From contig CAZFBZ010000007.1 of the NCBI GenBank assembly GCA_964517345.1, positions 1 to 36,530 of the forward strand: a stretch of 36,530 nucleotides of DNA, given 5' to 3'. The notes under the pieces were generated by a model. It was not told the DNA's origin. It was given only the letters and a program-made list of their open reading frames with translations, and made no database searches. This document shows, piece by piece, positions 33,189-36,530 of the stretch (positions within the stretch are counted from its first letter, which is position 1; the number at the start of each line of letters is the position of its first letter). The DNA comes from DAISLF01 sp964517345. GTDB taxonomy: Bacteria; Patescibacteriota; Gracilibacteria; Peribacterales; Peribacteraceae. The translations under genes and the position numbers were made by a program.

Positions 33189-34952
33189 TCAGTCCAGGAC
33201 GACCTTGATGCCCAGCTCCTTGAGCTGTTTGTCGAGCACCACGGACGGCGCACCCATCATCGCGTCCTGTGCCTTGCCGTTCTTGGGGAAGGCATAAATG
33301 TCGCGGATGGACGGGCATTCCCAGAGCACCATCATCAGGCGGTCGACGCCCGGGGCGATGCCGCCGTGGGGCGGGGCGCCGTACTGGAACGCCTTGATCA
33401 TGCCGCCGAATTTCTGGTCGACGTCCTCCTTGGTGTAGCCGGCGATCTCGAATGCCTTGTACATGATGTCCGGCCGGTGGTTTCGGATCGCGCCCGAGCT
33501 GATCTCGAACCCGTTGCAGACGAGATCGTACTGGTACGCGAGGATCGTGATCGGGTCTTTTTCCAGCAGCGCCTCCATGCCGCCCTGCGGCATCGAGAAC
33601 GGGTTGTGGGAGAAATCGACCTTGCCGTCCTGCTCGTTCCACTCGTACATCGGGAAATCCACGATCCACACCCAGGCGGCTTTTTTGGCGTCTGCAAGCG
33701 ATTGGCGGCGTGCCACGTCGATGCGCACCTGACCGAGGACTTTGCAGGCCCCCAGCCACTTGTCGGCGGCGAAGAACACGGCGTCGCCGGTCTCGGCGCC
33801 CGTCGCGTCCGTCATCTTCTTCGCCAGATCCTCGCCGAGGAATTTGATGATCGGCGATTGCGGACCCTCGGGCTTCAGCAGAATGTACGCGAGACCCTTG
33901 GCGCCGTAGGTCTTGGCAACCTCCGTCAGCTCGTCGATCTCGCTGCGGGTGAAGCCAGCTCCTCCCGGAACGCGCAAGCCTTTCACCATGCCGCCCTTGG
34001 CGACCGCATCGGCGAACACCGAGAATTTGCAGCCCTTGGCGAGGCTGGTCAGATCGGTGAGCGGGAGTTCGTAGCGCAGGTCTGGCTTGTCGGAGCCGTA
34101 GGTATCCAGTGCGTCTTTCCAGGCCATGCGGGGGAAAGGCGTGCGGATGACCTTCTTATCGCTGAACGCGCCGGTCAGTTCGATCATGAGCGGCTCGACG
34201 ACGCCGAAGACATCATCCTGCGTGACGAAGCTCATCTCCAGGTCGAGCTGGTAGAACTCGCCCGGGTGGCGGTCGGCGCGCGGGTCCTCGTCGCGGAAAC
34301 ACGGGGCGATCTGGAAATAGCGATCGAGGCCGGCGACCATCAGCAACTGCTTGAACTGCTGCGGCGCCTGCGGGAGCGCGTAGAACATGCCTTTGTGGAG
34401 GCGGCTTGGCACCAGGTAGTCGCGCGCGCCCTCCGGAGAGGAGTTGGCGAGGATCGGCGTCTGCACCTCCGTGAAGTTCTTGCTGTGCATGTAGCGGCGG
34501 ATGTGCGTCAGCAACTGGTCGCGCTTGTGCATCATCTCCTGCAGCTTCGGGCGGCGCAGATCCAGAAAACGATACTGGAGGCGCAGTTCCTCGTTCACGT
34601 CTTTGTCCTGGTCGATCTCGAACGGCGGCGTCTTGGACTCGCTGAGCACTTCCACACCTTTGGCCACTACCTCAATCTCGCCCGTGGGCGAATCCAGGCG
34701 CTCGGCGCCCGCGATGCGCTTGCGGACGGTGCCGTCGACCTTGAGCACCCACTCGCTGCGCACGGATTCGGCCTGCGAGAAGAATCCCCCCTCGCGCGGA
34801 TCGAACACCACCTGCGTGATGCCGTAGTGATCGCGGAGATCGATGAAGATCAGTCCGCCGTGATCGCGGCGACGGTGAACCCAGCCGCACAAAGTGGCGG
34901 CCTGGCCGACATGGGACGCGGTGAGCTCACCGCAGGTGTGGGTACGAAGCAT
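33189..34952 (-). CDS. aspS: Aspartyl-tRNA synthetase, probably non-discriminating
   Basis: 587 aa class II synthetase charging tRNA with Asp. Present: the anticodon-binding OB domain (LCGWVHRRRDHGGLIFIDLRD, 21-40), motif 2 FRDEDPRADRHPGEFYQLD (~217), the bacterial GAD insertion region and motif 3 GIAPGVDRLMMVLW, with the C-terminal KNGKAQDAMMGAPS typical of bacterial AspRS. His at position 31 in RRDHGG is the residue associated with non-discriminating enzymes that also make Asp-tRNA(Asn); discriminating ones usually have Leu there. GatCAB is not in this window. ATG 34952 fits the family start and lies 6 nt after TATACT, so the mRNA is probably leaderless. A small hairpin (34982-35002) separates it from nrdR. 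Confidence 0.95.
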   Translation of the reverse strand: MLRTHTCGELTASHVGQAATLCGWVHRRRDHGGLIFIDLRDHYGITQVVFDPREGGFFSQAESVRSEWVLKVDGTVRKRIAGAERLDSPTGEIEVVAKGVEVLSESKTPPFEIDQDKDVNEELRLQYRFLDLRRPKLQEMMHKRDQLLTHIRRYMHSKNFTEVQTPILANSSPEGARDYLVPSRLHKGMFYALPQAPQQFKQLLMVAGLDRYFQIAPCFRDEDPRADRHPGEFYQLDLEMSFVTQDDVFGVVEPLMIELTGAFSDKKVIRTPFPRMAWKDALDTYGSDKPDLRYELPLTDLTSLAKGCKFSVFADAVAKGGMVKGLRVPGGAGFTRSEIDELTEVAKTYGAKGLAYILLKPEGPQSPIIKFLGEDLAKKMTDATGAETGDAVFFAADKWLGACKVLGQVRIDVARRQSLADAKKAAWVWIVDFPMYEWNEQDGKVDFSHNPFSMPQGGMEALLEKDPITILAYQYDLVCNGFEISSGAIRNHRPDIMYKAFEIAGYTKEDVDQKFGGMIKAFQYGAPPHGGIAPGVDRLMMVLWECPSIRDIYAFPKNGKAQDAMMGAPSVVLDKQLKELGIKVVLD

Positions 34953-34958
34953 GACGGG

Positions 34959-34964
34959 AGTATA
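34959..34964 (-). promoter_or_regulatory. -10 of a leaderless aspS promoter (TATACT)
   Basis: The minus strand reads TATACT-CCCGTC-ATG: 6 nt between the -10 and the start codon, as for the flippase, GT2 and GlmU-like genes. The upstream TTGACC is too close (12 nt) to be a normal -35. Confidence 0.55.
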
Positions 34965-35008
34965 GACGTAACGCCCGGTCAAGAGCCAGACGGATGGGCT
35001 CTACCCTC

Positions 35009-35455
35009 TTATTTGAACAGCCGTCCCAGCTCTTCTTTGAACTCCTCCACGTCCTTGAATTCGCGGTGGACGGAGGCGAAGCGAATGTAGGCCACCTGGT
35101 CGATCTTCTTCAATTCCTTCATGACGTCCGTGCCGATGGTCGAACTGGCCACCTCCTTCTTGTTGGCTGCCCACTTCTCTTCCAATTTGCCGAGGAGGTT
35201 ATCGATCTGATCCTGCGTCACCGGGCGCTTGGTGCAGGCGATCCAGATGCCGCGCTCAATTTTGCTGCGCACGTACGGCTCACGAGTGCCATCGCGTTTC
35301 ATGACGATGAGCGACGAGAGTTCCTGGCGCTCGAACGTGGTGAAGCGATGGCTGCACTTGGGACATTCCCGGCGGCGGCGCACGGCCCTGCCCTCCTCGC
35401 TGAGGCGCGAGTCGATGACCGACGTATCCTCCGATTTGCAGCGGGGGCAGAACAT
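35009..35455 (-). CDS. nrdR: Transcriptional repressor NrdR
   Basis: 148 aa, the family's usual length. N-terminal zinc ribbon CPRC (3-6) and CPKC (31-34) with RRRRECPKCSHRFTTFE, then an ATP-cone domain (VMKRDGTREPYVRSKIERGI; KIDQVAYIRFASVHREFKD). NrdR binds NrdR boxes upstream of ribonucleotide reductase genes when dATP/ATP is bound. No nrd gene is visible here, so its target lies elsewhere. ATG 35455 lies 11 nt after a TATACT box; the leader is at most a few nt. It is 56 nt upstream of aspS in the same direction. Confidence 0.95.
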   Translation of the reverse strand: MFCPRCKSEDTSVIDSRLSEEGRAVRRRRECPKCSHRFTTFERQELSSLIVMKRDGTREPYVRSKIERGIWIACTKRPVTQDQIDNLLGKLEEKWAANKKEVASSTIGTDVMKELKKIDQVAYIRFASVHREFKDVEEFKEELGRLFK

Positions 35456-35466
35456 AAGGCGCGCTC

Positions 35467-35472
35467 AGTATA
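35467..35472 (-). promoter_or_regulatory. -10 (TATACT) of nrdR
   Basis: The minus strand reads GCTATACTGAGCGCGCCTT then ATG; the -10 ends 11 nt before the start, giving a ~4-nt leader. No clear -35. Confidence 0.5.
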
Positions 35473-35516
35473 GCGTTTCCATGGTTTGCAGGCACCGGCA
35501 AGAGCCATTCTCATGC

Positions 35517-35547
35517 AAAAAAGGCGGCCGCGATGCGCGCGGCCGCC
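35517..35547 (-). terminator. Strong rho-independent terminator after the small-protein genes
   Basis: Perfect 9-bp stem GGCGGCCGC / GCGGCCGCC with a 7-nt loop, followed on the minus strand by six T. It lies 15 nt after the stop of the 82-aa gene. Confidence 0.85.
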
Positions 35548-35561
35548 CAGGAGCGCACCGC

Positions 35562-35810
35562 TCAGTTCTGCTCGTCCTCTGCGAAGAGGTCGTTGTACTT
35601 GATCTCGACCGGCTGGTCGTTCTCGTCGCGATCAGTCGCTCCGAGGGGCTGGTGATCGCCCACGCCGAGGAGGGAGATCAGGCGCGTATGACCTGCCTCC
35701 GCGAGGCGCTTTGCCGCGACGCTGCCCGGCTGGATAACCTTCTTATAACCGGGTGCGGGCGGGACGCCGTAGTCGGCCTCGTGATTGCTCGTTCCGTTAT
35801 GGAGAGCCAT
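35562..35810 (-). CDS. Small acidic protein, unknown (82 aa)
   Basis: The frame is open further upstream, but the quality sequence begins at ATG 35810 (MALHNGTSNHEADYGVPPAP); the earlier part overlaps another gene. Hydrophilic, with GYKKVIQPGSVAAKRLAEAG in the middle and an acidic tail (NDLFAEDEQN). No membrane segment or known motif. It lies 38 nt after the 61-aa gene and directly before a strong terminator, which supports it as the last gene of a small operon. Confidence 0.65.
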   Translation of the reverse strand: MALHNGTSNHEADYGVPPAPGYKKVIQPGSVAAKRLAEAGHTRLISLLGVGDHQPLGATDRDENDQPVEIKYNDLFAEDEQN

Positions 35811-35848
35811 AAAAATGTGGGGGAAAAAATAGTGACAATGACAATCGC

Positions 35849-36034
35849 TCAGCCGACGCGCTTGAAGTAGTCGATCCAGCGTTTTCCGGCCTCGATCTGC
35901 GCGAGTCTGAGCGAGATCTCGGTCTGATGGGCAACTTCCCGTTCGCGTTCCTGTTCGGCTGTGGGAGCCTGGTCGTTCACATGGACGCCGTTGAGCTTGG
36001 CATCGACCGGATCGTGGGTTTGTAGCTCGGACAT
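35849..36034 (-). CDS. Small hydrophilic protein, unknown (61 aa)
   Basis: ATG 36034, MSELQTHDPVDAKLNGVHVN. The central part is helical and charged (TAEQEREREVAHQTEISLRL), ending RWIDYFKRVG. No recognised family. It is supported by a good promoter 27 nt upstream and by a downstream small gene plus terminator. The leader contains a run of nine C (36041-36049 as G on the plus strand) only 6 nt before the ATG. Confidence 0.65.
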   Translation of the reverse strand: MSELQTHDPVDAKLNGVHVNDQAPTAEQEREREVAHQTEISLRLAQIEAGKRWIDYFKRVG

Positions 36035-36060
36035 ACGGTAGGGGGGGGGAAATTGGGCAG

Positions 36061-36089
36061 CTTGTACTCAAGCGCCACAGGGAAATCAA
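36061..36089 (-). promoter_or_regulatory. Promoter of the two small-protein genes
   Basis: TTGATT (36089-36084), 17-nt spacer, TACAAG (36066-36061). Predicted leader ~20 nt, including the C9 tract. Confidence 0.5.
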
Positions 36090-36143
36090 GGGTGCGACCC
36101 GTCAAATGTGACTGCAGTTTCCGACAACGGCATCCGGCTGAGG

Positions 36144-36170
36144 AAAAAACGCAGGGGGTGCCTGCGTTTT
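36144..36170 (-). terminator. Terminator after the Sua5/YrdC gene
   Basis: AAAACGCAGG / CCTGCGTTTT, a perfect 10-bp stem with a 5-nt loop. A run of six T follows on the minus strand, 16 nt after the stop at 36186. T-runs on both sides make it potentially bidirectional. Confidence 0.85.
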
Positions 36171-36185
36171 CAGAACACTCCGGGT

Positions 36186-36530
36186 TTACGCCGAGACAGA
36201 GCCCGTGCGCAGCGTCCGGGCCCCGCCGGAGCCGCTCAGGTCCATGATCGTCGACGGTGGAGTGGGCGGAAGCGTCCCGCTATCCAGCACCAGATCGGGC
36301 GCGTCGACGGCTCCGTCATACTGCGCTGCAATCGCTGCAGCGTCGTAGGGGCTCGGCAGTCCGTGGACGTTAGCCGAGGTGGTGCTGATGGGACATCCGG
36401 CGAGTTCGGCGAGTTGTCGCGCAACCGGATGAGGAGACACGCGCACGCCGACAGTCACGCCTCCCGCAGGAGTAGGAAACAGCGCCACGTTCTTCGCAAT
36501 CGGCAGGATCAGCGTCAGCGGGCCGGGCAG
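36186..36530 (-). CDS. Sua5/YrdC (TsaC-type) threonylcarbamoyl-AMP synthase, C-terminal 114 aa
   Basis: The frame is open to the window end, so the N-terminus lies outside. The visible part begins LPGPLTLILP, the Sua5/YrdC signature, then VTVGVRVSPHPVARQLAELAG and CPISTTSANVHGLPSPYD, the conserved SAN nucleotide-binding region. The enzyme makes threonylcarbamoyl-AMP from Thr, bicarbonate and ATP for t6A37 of ANN-decoding tRNAs. No long C-terminal Sua5 domain follows, so it is of the short TsaC/YrdC kind. A strong terminator lies just downstream. Confidence 0.92.
   Translation of the reverse strand: MPGPLTLILPIAKNVALFPTPAGGVTVGVRVSPHPVARQLAELAGCPISTTSANVHGLPSPYDAAAIAAQYDGAVDAPDLVLDSGTLPPTPPSTIMDLSGSGGARTLRTGSVSA

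Noticed and set aside
1..36530. Opal recoding (TGA as Gly or Trp)
   Set aside because: TGA ends pyrB, pyrC, the permease, mfd, aspS and others at expected family lengths, and no conserved protein needs read-through.

Overview
The window reads as chromosomal DNA of a GC-rich bacterium that uses the standard code: TGA ends many genes and TGG encodes Trp, so it is not an opal-recoded Gracilibacteria/Absconditabacteria type. Short genes packed back to back, many lineage-restricted proteins, weak or absent Shine-Dalgarno sites and very large unknown proteins suggest a Patescibacteria (CPR) genome, perhaps of the Peregrinibacteria/Peribacteria group. That placement is inference; no rRNA is present. 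Two exact 100-N blocks (11270-11369 and 28478-28577) are scaffold gaps, one inside pyrB and one removing the 5' end of a repeat-protein gene.

Layout. 1-8752 (minus): two tandem giant paralogues of unknown function, the first cut by the window edge, the second 2524 aa. 8858-11671 (minus): a tightly coupled pyrB - TauE/SafE permease - pyrC operon. 11757-12882: two small membrane proteins. 12949-18871: an envelope block with a GT2 glycosyltransferase, a Wzx-like flippase, a secreted Fn3 protein with a C-terminal anchor, a ComEC-like metallo-beta-lactamase domain protein and a GlmU-like sugar nucleotidylyltransferase. 18872-19336: a gene-free stretch with two perfect and four near-perfect DnaA boxes plus an AT-rich flank, directly before dnaN; this is a strong candidate for oriC, with no dnaA nearby. 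19337-23870: dnaN and mfd. 23926-33188: mostly unknown proteins (two sharing one helical module, charged coiled coils, a tandem W-repeat protein, a 680-aa protein), together with a DOT1-like methyltransferase, a His-rich membrane protein and tRNA-Leu(UAG). 33189-36530 (minus): aspS, nrdR, two tiny proteins and the C-terminal part of a Sua5/YrdC protein.

Regulation. A recurring promoter form is visible: a TAnAnT -10 box, often TGC-TAnAnT, and in several cases followed by GATnCGA. In many genes the -10 lies only 6-11 nt before the start codon, which predicts leaderless or nearly leaderless mRNAs. Other leaders are short, CA-rich and lack Shine-Dalgarno sites. The most unusual parts are the giant paralogue pair, the origin without dnaA, the leaderless promoter set and the modular unknown proteins right of the origin.
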